From Cochliopodium minus (Eukaryota; Discosea; Himatismenida; Cochliopodiidae), in the NCBI GenBank assembly GCA_024220525.1, contig JAMYWO010000009.1, positions 279,534 through 334,842 on the forward strand: a stretch of 55,309 bases of DNA, given 5' to 3'. Positions 1 through 8,597 of the stretch are shown here, piece after piece. The translations under genes and the position numbers were made by a program. The notes under the pieces were generated by a model. The model ran no database searches, was not told where the DNA came from, and saw nothing but the letters and a program-made list of their open reading frames with translations. The first letter of the stretch is position 1. Every line of letters starts with the position of its first letter.

Positions 1-104
1 TGTCAAAAATATTTTAATAATGAATGAAGGAGATTTTGACTGATGAAAAAATAAAAATAAAAAAAAAAACAAAAACACAAAAATAAAAAAAAAATTTTGT
101 AAAG

Positions 105-1066
105 GATATTCTTTTGCAAAAATTAAATCAAAAAAATTCTAAAGTATTTGTTGGAAGTATTTTAAAAAATTGATAAAAATTTTTTTAAAGGAGGAAGATA
201 TAATAAATTTTCAAGAGAAATAGCACAATCACCATGGTTCACAGAAGGATCCAAAAGAATAGGCAAATCTTCTGTTGAAGAAATTCTTATTGAGCCCTTC
301 AAAGAGAGCATCGACTTTCTCGAGATCAAGTTTGCCTCTGCAGGAAGAGAAGATCTCGATGTAAGAATGATGGGAAATGGCAGACCTTTTGTCCTCACCC
401 TCATCGAACCTGATGTGTTGCCTACTCAAGAACAACTGAATCTTTTCACTGAAAAAATCAATTCTTCAAAGTTGGTTAAGGTTTGATTTTTAATTCTTGT
501 TAAATTTTTTTACATTTTTGCTTAATTTTTTTTTTTAATTTGTTTAATATTTTTGCTTAATTTTAATTTTTTAATTTTAATATTTAAAATATTTATTAAA
601 AAAGGTGGATTGTTTGAAATTAAGAACAAAAATAGATTACGACTTTTTGAATGATTCTGCAGACAAAAAACCAAAGAGTTATCGCTGTTTGGTCAAAACT
701 GACAAGGTGGTTTCTTCCCTTGACTTTTCTAATTTGCACGGAAAAACTTTACTTTTACAACAAGCAACTCCAATAAGGGTTTTACACAGAAGAGCTCAAA
801 AAATAAGGTTTTAATCTTTATTTTTTTATTATTTAAATTATTTTTATAAAAAATAAAGAGAAAAAACAATTTCGGATATTGTGGTTAGTTTGGTTGACAA
901 CAACCCTTTCTACTTTGTTCTTGATATCAAAACTCAAGCAGGAACTTATGTCAAAGAATTTGTAAATGGTGATTTTGGAAGGACTGTTCCCAATGTATCT
1001 AGTTTGTTGGATTGCGGGGTTGATTTAGAAAGACTTGATGTTACAGAAATAATAATGGATTGGTAA
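105..1066 (+). CDS. PUS10: tRNA pseudouridine synthase PUS10 (5' partial)
   Basis: Pus10 makes pseudouridine 54/55 in the tRNA T-loop. Exons are read as 105-156, 191-480, 605-807 and 859-1066 (stop TAA); upstream exons lie outside the window. Exon 2 reads as RYNKFSREIAQSPW, then the catalytic-Asp motif GREDLDVRMMGNGRPF. Exon 3 has LHRRAQ, matching the family TPxRVLHRR motif, and exon 4 has TQAGTYVKEFVNGDFGRT and PNVSSLL, the standard Pus10 C-terminus. All phases are consistent. The 156/191 junction has two possible acceptors (after 190 or 193) that change one residue. A possible intron starts at base 2. The last exon begins 6 bp inside the inverted repeat, and a second copy of it lies at 8302-8509. 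Family assignment is secure; the N-terminal part cannot be judged. Confidence 0.9.
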
Positions 1067-1292
1067 CATTTATTGTCTTTCTTATAATAAATTGGGAAAA
1101 AAAAATAAGAAAAATTTTTTTTTAATTAAACCTTTTTCAATCAACCTTTTTTTTCGTTTTTTTTTCTTCATTAATTTTTATTTTTGTTTCTTCATTAATT
1201 TTTATTTTTGAAAAATTAATCCAAAAAAAATTAATTTGATAACTAATTAATTAATATTTAAAAAAATTCTTTCAAACTTTCAACAAAAGAAA

Positions 1293-1364
1293 GACTCCTT
1301 AGCTCCAATGGTAGAGTGGACGACTCCAGATCGTTTGGTTATCGGTTCGAGTCCGATAGGGGTC
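1293..1364 (+). tRNA. tRNA-Trp (anticodon CCA), left copy
   Basis: The 72-nt cloverleaf folds fully: acceptor GACTCCT with AGGGGTC, D-arm GCTC/GAGT, anticodon stem GACGA with TCGTT, loop CTCCAGA giving anticodon CCA, and T-arm ATCGG-TTCGAGT-CCGAT. No intron is present. TTTATTTTTTT follows as a likely Pol III terminator. The B-box GGTTCGAGTCC is canonical. An identical copy lies at 8004-8075 on the other strand. Confidence 0.95.
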
Positions 1365-1587
1365 TTTATTTTTTTGAATTCAATAATTTTATTAAAATTT
1401 TTTTTTGAAAAGAAAAAAATTGGAAGATAAAGAGTGATTTGATTGAATGATTTGAAATGGGATTTGATTTGAAATTAATTATTTAAAAAAATTGTGTATT
1501 TTCAATTATTTCAATTATTATTTATATTTTAATTGATAAAAATCAAATAAAAAAAGTATAGAAATCAAGATTTTGAGATGAATGAGT

Positions 1588-1629
1588 AAAACGGTAAATT
1601 TTTTATTTTGTTAAAAAATTTACCGTTTT
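1588..1629. repeat. Perfect 18-bp hairpin, left copy
   Basis: AAAACGGTAAATTTTTTA (1588-1605) is followed by the 6-nt loop TTTTGT and by its exact reverse complement (1612-1629). It ends 59 bp before the ATG of the Cys-rich gene, so it may lie in its promoter or 5' leader. It is conserved in the right arm at 7739-7780. It could be a regulatory hairpin, a transcription-termination structure or a remnant of a small inverted-repeat element. Confidence 0.8.
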
Positions 1630-1688
1630 TTTTTTGGAGCCATTTTTTTAAAAAATAAAATAAAAAAAATATAAAAAAAATATTAAAA

Positions 1689-2180
1689 ATGAGCAGAAGA
1701 AATAAGAAGAGAAAGATTGATAGCGAATCAATTGAAAAAGAATTCAAAAAGAAAGTAGAATCCTTAGAAACTGAATATCAAAAGAAATTTCAAAGAATCA
1801 AAGAAAAAAGAGATCAAGAAATCAAAGAAGCAACACAAGAGAAAAATAAAGAATTGAAGTATGTAAAAGAATTAGAAAAAGATAATGGAAAAAAGAAAAA
1901 AAAATGTTGTGATGATGATTGTGATTATGATGAAGATGATAAGAAAGAGAAAGTATTATGTGCGAATTGTATCAAATATTTTTGCAAAAAGCATTGCAAA
2001 AAATGCTCAGATTGTGGAAAGAGTTTTTGTGAATCATGTAAACCAAAGATCAGACATTGCTATGGTTGTACTTTGGCTGATGATATAACTTGTTGCAAAT
2101 TAAAAGAAATGCCTTGTGGGATCTCTGAATGTCAAAATTGTACTGATTATCACTACAAATTTTGTAAATGCCAAAAATAA
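1689..2180 (+). CDS. Cys-rich coiled-coil protein, left copy
   Basis: A single-exon gene of 163 residues. Residues about 10-75 are a highly charged Lys/Glu coiled coil. A Cys pair and acidic stretch (CCDDDCDYDEDD) follow, and residues about 88-163 hold many Cys with CxxC and CxxxC spacings (CANCIKYFCKKHCKKC, CSDCGKSFCESC) and a terminal CxC. This suggests a zinc-binding treble-clef or RING-like fold, but the spacing does not match one named family, so no function is assigned. The ATG follows an A/T-rich leader with the 18-bp hairpin upstream. The copy at 7188-7679 encodes an identical protein. The first 17 coding bases equal those of the UFD1-family gene at 18055. Confidence 0.75.
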   Translation: MSRRNKKRKIDSESIEKEFKKKVESLETEYQKKFQRIKEKRDQEIKEATQEKNKELKYVKELEKDNGKKKKKCCDDDCDYDEDDKKEKVLCANCIKYFCKKHCKKCSDCGKSFCESCKPKIRHCYGCTLADDITCCKLKEMPCGISECQNCTDYHYKFCKCQK

Positions 2181-2326
2181 TAATAATCAATAATAATCAA
2201 TTGAGTTTGATGGTCGAATTGAATCCATTCTCTCCTCATTATATTAAAATAAAAAAAATTTGCGCCAAATTTTTTTTTTTTATTAAAAATATCGTTTTTT
2301 TTATTCACAAATATTAAAAAAAAATA

Positions 2327-2682
2327 ATGAAAGAAGAAAAGAAAAAGGAAAATTTGATTGAAACCAAAAAATTAAAACAATGATTGAAGTACAAGTGGAT
2401 GATGGAAAAAAAGATTGAAGAGGAGAAAGAATGATCTGATAAAAATGAAATGAATTCTAAAAAGCAGTTTGTATATTGTCTAAAATTTTTCTTCAAAAAT
2501 CATTCTCCACTTGTTCTAAATTTTATTGTTGAATGCAAAGATCAGATGAATTATTCCAATAATTGTTCCAATTATAAAATTTTTTAAATGTTTTTATTTT
2601 CAAAGATGCTCATTTTGGTAATTGTGAATTATCTCTTTCCTATTGTTGTTCACCAGAAGGTTTTTGTGATTTCGAAAAATAA
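2327..2682 (+). pseudogene. Decayed paralogue of the Cys-rich gene, left copy
   Basis: Reading this stretch across frames gives a Lys/Glu-rich start, then FVYCLKFFFKNH and FIVECKDQMNYSNNC, then CELSLSYCCSPEGFCDFEK before TAA. The order and spacing resemble the intact Cys-rich protein just upstream (NCIKYFCKKH, SFCESCKPKIRHC, then the Cys-rich tail). Several in-frame stops (for example after KKLKQ) and frame changes break it. I infer an old tandem duplicate that decayed before the inverted duplication, because both arms carry it. Confidence 0.4.
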
Positions 2683-2831
2683 TAATAATATAGAAAAAAA
2701 AAATTTCATTTTACAAATATAAAACAGATCAATTGATTAAAAGTGGGAAATGATAAAAGCAAAAGAATAACTATATAAAAAAAAAACCCAAACAAAAACT
2801 TTAATCTATTTAAAAATAAAAAAAATTGAAA

Positions 2832-2903
2832 GTTCTGCCCGAGTTTCGATCTCAGTACCTTTCGCGTGTTAAGCGAACGCTCTACCAACTGAGCTAGCAG
2901 AAC
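2832..2903 (-). tRNA. tRNA-Val (anticodon AAC), left copy
   Basis: Read on the minus strand, the 72-nt cloverleaf has acceptor GTTCTGC with GCAGAAC, D-arm GCTC/GAGC, anticodon stem TTCGC with GCGAA, loop TTAACAC giving anticodon AAC, and T-arm CTGAG-ATCGAAA-CTCGG. The T-loop begins with A rather than the usual T at position 54, so the B-box reads GATCGAAAC. A T-run follows as terminator. The right-arm copy (6465-6536) is identical. Confidence 0.93.
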
Positions 2904-3034
2904 AAATTCCTTTTGAAATGAAACATATTTTTTTTGTAATATAAATTTGATTATTTGATATTAATCAAATTTTTTAGTTGGAAATTTAAAAAACTTTTGA
3001 TATTCTTTCAAAAATTTCTTTTCTTTTTTTGATT

Positions 3035-5659
3035 ATGTTGAATTATTCAATAAAGAAAGTTCATAAAAAGGGAAATAGATTACATTTGAAAAAAAATAAT
3101 AAAAAAAAGGGAAAAGGAATGAATAAAAATGATTTTAATTTTCTATTTCAATCAAATGATGAAATGAAAGAAGGAGATAAGAATAATGAAGAGAAGAAAG
3201 TTATATTTAATTTTGGAAGTTTAAATAATAACACAAATAATGAAATTAATATTCCTATTCCAAATCAATTAATTCCTTCTTTCAATCAAAATAAAGAGAT
3301 TTCCAAAAATGCAAACAAAAAGAATAATTCTCCTTCAAAGAAAAAACAACAACCAACAAGAAAGAATAATCAAAAGAGAAATACAACAAATAAAAAGAAA
3401 GATTCTTTTATAAACCAATTTGGAGATCTCAATTTAGATGGAGAGCAAAATAATCAATTCAAGAAGGAAAATTCAGTTAAATCTTCAGGATTTACTTTTA
3501 ATCTTCAAAATGATGAGCAAGATATCTTATTGATAAAAGATAATCCATTCTTAAATCAATATAATCCAATTGATTTTTCTTCAATAGCATCAAATCTTAA
3601 TTATGAAAAAGATAAAATGGAAATTAATGAAGAATACAAGAAATTTTTAAATTCATTCAGCATGAGGACAATAATAAAAAAAGAAAATCTATCAATTGAA
3701 AAGATAAAATATTTTGTGGAAAAGAAAGCAGATATCAACACCAAAAACAACAGAGACAACACAATTCTCCATATTTCGATAAAAAAAAACAGTGATATCG
3801 AATTATTAAAATATTTAATTGAAAATAAAAGCGATATTAACTCTATAAATATAGAAGGTAATATTCCCCTTCAACTATGTTGTGAAAATGATGAAGTTCC
3901 ATTCGAAAAGTTTAAATATTTGGTCGAAAGTAAATCAGATCTCAATTCCATAAACAAACAAAATCTTAACCCTCTTTGCTCTTCCATTATACATTACATT
4001 TCATCAGAAAAAATAAAGTTTTTGATCGAAAATAAAAGCAGTGTTAATAACCCACCAGAAAAATCTCCCCTTATTATGGCAATTGAAAAAAATAATTTTG
4101 AAATTGCGAAATTGTTGATTGAGAATAAAAGTGGTGTCAACTTTTCTCTGGAAATGATAACCCCACTTCATTATTGTTTATCGACTTTTCAGTCTACCAA
4201 AATGATGAAGCTTCTCGTTGAGAACAAAGCAGATTTGAATGCGGGAGACATATATGGAAGTACTCCCCTTCATTTTGGAATTGAAAAAAAAATTGATTTT
4301 GACACAATAAAATATTTAGTGGAAAATAAATCTAATCTCAATTTACAGGGGAGTCAAAAAAATACTCCTCTACACGCAGTTTGTAAAAATGTTAGCTCCA
4401 ACAATCATTACATTATGTTTGAAATTGTTAAATTTTTAGTTGAAAAAAAATCAGATTTAAATTTGATAAATGAGAAAGGAAATAATGTTCTTTTTAGTTG
4501 TATGGAAAATGACGATCCTGATCTTCGAACAATGAAATATCTCTTAGAAAACAAGAGTAATGTGAATTTTTTGAATAAATTTCGTTTGAATCCAATTTTC
4601 AGAATTTTCAAGCAAATCATAAAAGGAGAAGTAATTCAAGTGATGGAAATTTTGAAGGTAATGATTGAAAATAAATTTGATGTCAATCTTAAAGATAAAC
4701 TCAGTTATACTATTCTTCATTACGCATGTATGTCTGAGTATTATTCTTTTGAAGTGATCAAATTTTTGATTGAAAATAAAAGTGATGTGAACTCTGTGGG
4801 TTCTGATTTCAAAACTCCATCATTTATTGGTTTAATTTCCTCGAAATCTCTTGAATTTTTGAAAGTTATTGTTGAAGCAAAGGCAGATCTAAACATTAAA
4901 GTAGAATCTCAAATCAAAGCAACACTCCTTCATTATGCTTGTAGTTTTTCCAAAAATTTTGAAATAATAAAATATTTAGTTGAGAATAAAAGTGATGTTG
5001 ACTCGTTAGATTCTAAAAATCAATCTCCTCTCTTTTATTTTCCTCCAAATAATTTACAATCTATCGAGTTTTTGTTCAAAAATAAAGCAGATTTAAACAT
5101 TAAAAATAGATTTGGAAACACTGTTTTGCATTATTCAAGCACAAATTTTGATTTTGCTCACTTAAAGTTCTACATTGAAAATAAATGTGATCCAAATGTT
5201 CAAAACAAAAAAGGAGACACTCCTTTCATTTCTTTTTTTGAAAAAATTCGGTTTTATGAAAATTCTGATATAGTTTGTTTATTTCTGGAGAATGGAGCTC
5301 GTTTGGAAATTGAAAACATTAAAACAAATTCTCCCATTACATTTTTGAGAAACAATCTGAGAGACAAATTCGACAGTGAGTTTATGATTTGTTTGTTATC
5401 TCATCAAGGATATTATTTCCATTCTTTTGAATTCTTGAATACTTCTCAAATTCTAAAGGATTATTTCAGTGGAGAATTTTGGAAGCCAAGATTGGAAAGA
5501 TTTAGGTCATTTCTTCCCTCTGTCAAAAGATCAATCCTAAATCTCTTGATATCTTTGAAAAGTATTTCAAAGATATTGAAACAAATCATTCCAAAACCAA
5601 TCCAACATGTAATCATTCGATTATTTTTGTTGCCTTTTTCAAATCCAAAAAAAATTTAA
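3035..5659 (+). CDS. Ankyrin-repeat protein, 874 aa, intronless
   Basis: The first ATG in frame is at 3035. Residues 1-215 are low-complexity and rich in Asn, Lys and Gln with no recognisable domain. From about residue 215 to 790 there are roughly 16-17 ankyrin repeats of about 33 residues with a strong recurring signature: hydrophobic-Ile/Leu-x-ENKSDVN or ENKADLN, then TPLHY or TILHYAC. The C-terminal part (about 790-874) is hydrophobic/basic and ends PIQHVIIRLFLLPFSN. Such proteins act as protein-binding scaffolds; the partner is unknown. The gene is the loop of the inverted repeat. Its promoter and first ~600 bp are duplicated in the right arm, but the rest is single-copy. Confidence 0.88.
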   Translation: MLNYSIKKVHKKGNRLHLKKNNKKKGKGMNKNDFNFLFQSNDEMKEGDKNNEEKKVIFNFGSLNNNTNNEINIPIPNQLIPSFNQNKEISKNANKKNNSPSKKKQQPTRKNNQKRNTTNKKKDSFINQFGDLNLDGEQNNQFKKENSVKSSGFTFNLQNDEQDILLIKDNPFLNQYNPIDFSSIASNLNYEKDKMEINEEYKKFLNSFSMRTIIKKENLSIEKIKYFVEKKADINTKNNRDNTILHISIKKNSDIELLKYLIENKSDINSINIEGNIPLQLCCENDEVPFEKFKYLVESKSDLNSINKQNLNPLCSSIIHYISSEKIKFLIENKSSVNNPPEKSPLIMAIEKNNFEIAKLLIENKSGVNFSLEMITPLHYCLSTFQSTKMMKLLVENKADLNAGDIYGSTPLHFGIEKKIDFDTIKYLVENKSNLNLQGSQKNTPLHAVCKNVSSNNHYIMFEIVKFLVEKKSDLNLINEKGNNVLFSCMENDDPDLRTMKYLLENKSNVNFLNKFRLNPIFRIFKQIIKGEVIQVMEILKVMIENKFDVNLKDKLSYTILHYACMSEYYSFEVIKFLIENKSDVNSVGSDFKTPSFIGLISSKSLEFLKVIVEAKADLNIKVESQIKATLLHYACSFSKNFEIIKYLVENKSDVDSLDSKNQSPLFYFPPNNLQSIEFLFKNKADLNIKNRFGNTVLHYSSTNFDFAHLKFYIENKCDPNVQNKKGDTPFISFFEKIRFYENSDIVCLFLENGARLEIENIKTNSPITFLRNNLRDKFDSEFMICLLSHQGYYFHSFEFLNTSQILKDYFSGEFWKPRLERFRSFLPSVKRSILNLLISLKSISKILKQIIPKPIQHVIIRLFLLPFSNPKKI

Positions 5660-5759
5660 AAATTCTTTTTCAATTAAATATTTTAATAATTAAATTTTTC
5701 TTTATCGTATTATTAAGAATTGTATTTTCTGCTTTCTATAGATGGATTTTCCTTTTTGT

Positions 5760-6333
5760 TTCAATGAATTCTTAATTAATTTCATCTTTCTATTGATCAA
5801 AATTAGATGTCGAAAAGATAACATTTGTATTATGTTGATTTAGAAATGGATTTTCTTTAATATCTTTCATCATTTTGAAGATTAAAAGTAAATGTTGAAG
5901 ATTTAACTGAATTTTCCTTCTTGAATTGATTATTTTGCTCTATTTAAATTGATATCTTCAAATTGGTTGATAAAAGAATCTTTCTTTTTATTTGTTGTAT
6001 TTCTCTTTTGATTATTCTTTCTTGTTGGTTGTTGTTTTCTTTGAAGAGAATTATTCTTTTGTTTTCATTTTTGGAAATCTCTTGATTTTGATTGAAAGAA
6101 GGAATTAATTGATTTGGAATATTAATTTCATTATTTGTGTTATTTAAACTTCCAAAATGAAATATAACTTTCTTCTCTTCATTATTCTTATCTCCTTCTT
6201 TCATTTCATCATTTGATTGAAATAGAAAATTAAAATCATTTTTATTCATTCCTTTTCCCTTTTTTTTATTATTTTTTTTCAAATGTAATCTATTTCCCTT
6301 TTTATGAACTTTCTTTATTGAATAATTCAACAT
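5760..6333 (-). pseudogene. Truncated, frameshifted 5' copy of the ankyrin gene
   Basis: From the ATG at 6333 it repeats the ankyrin protein's N-terminus (MLNYSIKKVHKKGNRL) almost exactly. Relative to the intact gene it has in-frame losses of 3 and 6 nt and then single-base losses in A-runs. The first, near residue 100, shifts the frame, so the reading frame ends at 5944. Nucleotide similarity continues with many differences to about 5760. No ankyrin repeats remain. A truncated N-terminal peptide could still be made, but it looks non-functional. Confidence 0.85.
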
Positions 6334-6464
6334 AATCAAAAAAAGAAAAGAAATTTTTGAAAGAATATCAAAAGTTTTTTAAATTTCCAACTAAAAAATT
6401 TGATTAATATCAAATAATCAAATTTATATTACAAAAAAAATATGTTTCATTTCAAAAGGAATTT

Positions 6465-6536
6465 GTTCTGCTAGCTCAGTTGGTAGAGCGTTCGCTTAAC
6501 ACGCGAAAGGTACTGAGATCGAAACTCGGGCAGAAC
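6465..6536 (+). tRNA. tRNA-Val (anticodon AAC), right copy
   Basis: Identical to the tRNA at 2832-2903 and on the opposite strand. It has the same full cloverleaf, anticodon AAC and A at T-loop position 54. TTTCAATTTTTTTT follows as a terminator. Both copies keep A-box and B-box spacing, so both may be expressed. Confidence 0.93.
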
Positions 6537-6685
6537 TTTCAATTTTTTTTATTTTTAAATAGATTAAAGTTTTTGTTTGGGTTTTTTTTTTATATAGTTA
6601 TTCTTTTGCTTTTATCATTTCCCACTTTTAATCAATTGATCTGTTTTATATTTGTAAAATGAAATTTTTTTTTTCTATATTATTA

Positions 6686-7041
6686 TTATTTTTCGAAATC
6701 ACAAAAACCTTCTGGTGAACAACAATAGGAAAGAGATAATTCACAATTACCAAAATGAGCATCTTTGAAAATAAAAACATTTAAAAAATTTTATAATTGG
6801 AACAATTATTGGAATAATTCATCTGATCTTTGCATTCAACAATAAAATTTAGAACAAGTGGAGAATGATTTTTGAAGAAAAATTTTAGACAATATACAAA
6901 CTGCTTTTTAGAATTCATTTCATTTTTATCAGATCATTCTTTCTCCTCTTCAATCTTTTTTTCCATCATCCACTTGTACTTCAATCATTGTTTTAATTTT
7001 TTGGTTTCAATCAAATTTTCCTTTTTCTTTTCTTCTTTCAT
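6686..7041 (-). pseudogene. Decayed paralogue of the Cys-rich gene, right copy
   Basis: Inverted-repeat copy of 2327-2682, with the same broken Cys-rich reading (FVYCLKFFF, then CCSPEGFC before the stop) and the same in-frame stops. It shows that decay preceded the arm duplication or that the arms have since been homogenised. Confidence 0.4.
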
Positions 7042-7187
7042 TATTTTTTTTTAATATTTGTGAATAAAAAAAACGATATTTTTAATAAAAAAAAAAAATT
7101 TGGCGCAAATTTTTTTTATTTTAATATAATGAGGAGAGAATGGATTCAATTCGACCATCAAACTCAATTGATTATTATTGATTATTA

Positions 7188-7679
7188 TTATTTTTGGCAT
7201 TTACAAAATTTGTAGTGATAATCAGTACAATTTTGACATTCAGAGATCCCACAAGGCATTTCTTTTAATTTGCAACAAGTTATATCATCAGCCAAAGTAC
7301 AACCATAGCAATGTCTGATCTTTGGTTTACATGATTCACAAAAACTCTTTCCACAATCTGAGCATTTTTTGCAATGCTTTTTGCAAAAATATTTGATACA
7401 ATTCGCACATAATACTTTCTCTTTCTTATCATCTTCATCATAATCACAATCATCATCACAACATTTTTTTTTCTTTTTTCCATTATCTTTTTCTAATTCT
7501 TTTACATACTTCAATTCTTTATTTTTCTCTTGTGTTGCTTCTTTGATTTCTTGATCTCTTTTTTCTTTGATTCTTTGAAATTTCTTTTGATATTCAGTTT
7601 CTAAGGATTCTACTTTCTTTTTGAATTCTTTTTCAATTGATTCGCTATCAATCTTTCTCTTCTTATTTCTTCTGCTCAT
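7188..7679 (-). CDS. Cys-rich coiled-coil protein, right copy
   Basis: Encodes the same 163-residue protein as 1689-2180 with no amino-acid difference: a charged coiled-coil N-terminus and a Cys-rich C-terminal half with CxxC pairs. It sits between the hairpin at 7739-7780 (upstream) and the decayed paralogue (downstream), mirroring the left arm. Identity at protein and, as far as I can read, nucleotide level means very recent duplication or continuing gene conversion. Both copies have complete upstream sequence and may be functional. Confidence 0.75.
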   Translation of the reverse strand: MSRRNKKRKIDSESIEKEFKKKVESLETEYQKKFQRIKEKRDQEIKEATQEKNKELKYVKELEKDNGKKKKKCCDDDCDYDEDDKKEKVLCANCIKYFCKKHCKKCSDCGKSFCESCKPKIRHCYGCTLADDITCCKLKEMPCGISECQNCTDYHYKFCKCQK

Positions 7680-7738
7680 TTTTAATATTTTTTTTATATT
7701 TTTTTTATTTTATTTTTTAAAAAAATGGCTCCAAAAAA

Positions 7739-7780
7739 AAAACGGTAAATTTTTTAACAAAATAAAAAATTTACCGTTTT
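7739..7780. repeat. Perfect 18-bp hairpin, right copy
   Basis: Same 18-bp stem and 6-base loop as 1588-1629, in mirror position upstream of the right-arm Cys-rich gene. Confidence 0.8.
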
Positions 7781-8003
7781 ACTCATTCATCTCAAAATCT
7801 TGATTTCTATACTTTTTTTATTTGATTTTTATCAATTAAAATATAAATAATAATTGAAATAATTGAAAATACACAATTTTTTTAAATAATTAATTTCAAA
7901 TCAAATCCCATTTCAAATCATTCAATCAAATCACTCTTTATCTTCCAATTTTTTTCTTTTCAAAAAAAAATTTTAATAAAATTATTGAATTCAAAAAAAT
8001 AAA

Positions 8004-8075
8004 GACCCCTATCGGACTCGAACCGATAACCAAACGATCTGGAGTCGTCCACTCTACCATTGGAGCTAAGGAGTC
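8004..8075 (-). tRNA. tRNA-Trp (anticodon CCA), right copy
   Basis: Identical to 1293-1364, on the minus strand: acceptor GACTCCT/AGGGGTC, anticodon CCA, canonical T-arm. Its presence in both arms gives this locus two Trp and two Val tRNA genes. Confidence 0.95.
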
Positions 8076-8301
8076 TTTCTTTTGTTGAAAGTTTGAAAGA
8101 ATTTTTTTAAATATTAATTAATTAGTTATCAAATTAATTTTTTTTGGATTAATTTTTCAAAAATAAAAATTAATGAAGAAACAAAAATAAAAATTAATGA
8201 AGAAAAAAAAACGAAAAAAAAGGTTGATTGAAAAAGGTTTAATTAAAAAAAAATTTTTCTTATTTTTTTTTCCCAATTTATTATAAGAAAGACAATAAAT
8301 G

Positions 8302-8509
8302 TTACCAATCCATTATTATTTCTGTAACATCAAGTCTTTCTAAATCAACCCCGCAATCCAACAAACTAGATACATTGGGAACAGTCCTTCCAAAATCACC
8401 ATTTACAAATTCTTTGACATAAGTTCCTGCTTGAGTTTTGATATCAAGAACAAAGTAGAAAGGGTTGTTGTCAACCAAACTAACCAAAATATCCAAAATT
8501 GTTTTTTCT
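8302..8509 (-). pseudogene. Orphan last exon of PUS10
   Basis: Inverted copy of the PUS10 terminal exon (859-1066) with the same TQAGTYVKEFVNGDFGRT and PNVSSLL text and the same stop. Two substitutions near its 5' end (Ser to Leu and Val to Leu codons) are visible. No upstream PUS10 exons accompany it; the next sequence upstream on this strand is the 3' end of the RCC1/RasGEF gene. There is no ATG in frame at its start. It might be spliced onto read-through transcripts from the gene at 8598, since its 3' splice site AAAG is kept, but it is probably a non-functional fragment. Confidence 0.85.
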
Positions 8510-8597
8510 CTTTATAGAAAAGGGTAGATTTGATAATTTATAAAGGTTTATTATTTCAGAAGTATCTTTGTACAATAAAAATTTAAAAACAAATGAT

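Larger units (their letters stand above)
853..3660. repeat. Left arm of large inverted repeat
   Basis: This block recurs in reverse complement at about 5760-8515. For every shared landmark from 853 to about 3200 the two coordinates sum to 9368, so there is no net indel over about 2.3 kb of homopolymer-rich DNA. Within it the Cys-rich protein and both tRNAs are identical between arms. At the outer edge (853-890) two substitutions are visible. Beyond about 3200, inside the ankyrin gene, the copies accumulate substitutions and small indels and similarity fades near 3660. The inner boundary is approximate. Confidence 0.93.
5760..8515. repeat. Right arm of large inverted repeat
   Basis: Reverse complement of 853 to about 3660, with a spacer of about 2.1 kb between arms. 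The outer end is sharp at 8515: homology starts at ATAAAGAG, 6 bp before the last PUS10 exon. Because only that exon of PUS10 is present here while the gene is complete on the left, this arm is inferred to be the derived copy. Confidence 0.93.

Noticed and set aside
1565-1747. 60-aa hydrophobic frame opposite the Cys-rich gene start (and its copy at 7621-7803)
   Set aside because: Overlaps the hairpin and is antisense to the coiled-coil codons; a shadow.
853-8515. The palindrome as a pure assembly artefact
   Set aside because: The arms have real differences (substitutions at the outer edge, several indels in the ankyrin copy) and distinct single-copy flanks, which a folded read would not produce. 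Long-read confirmation is still needed.
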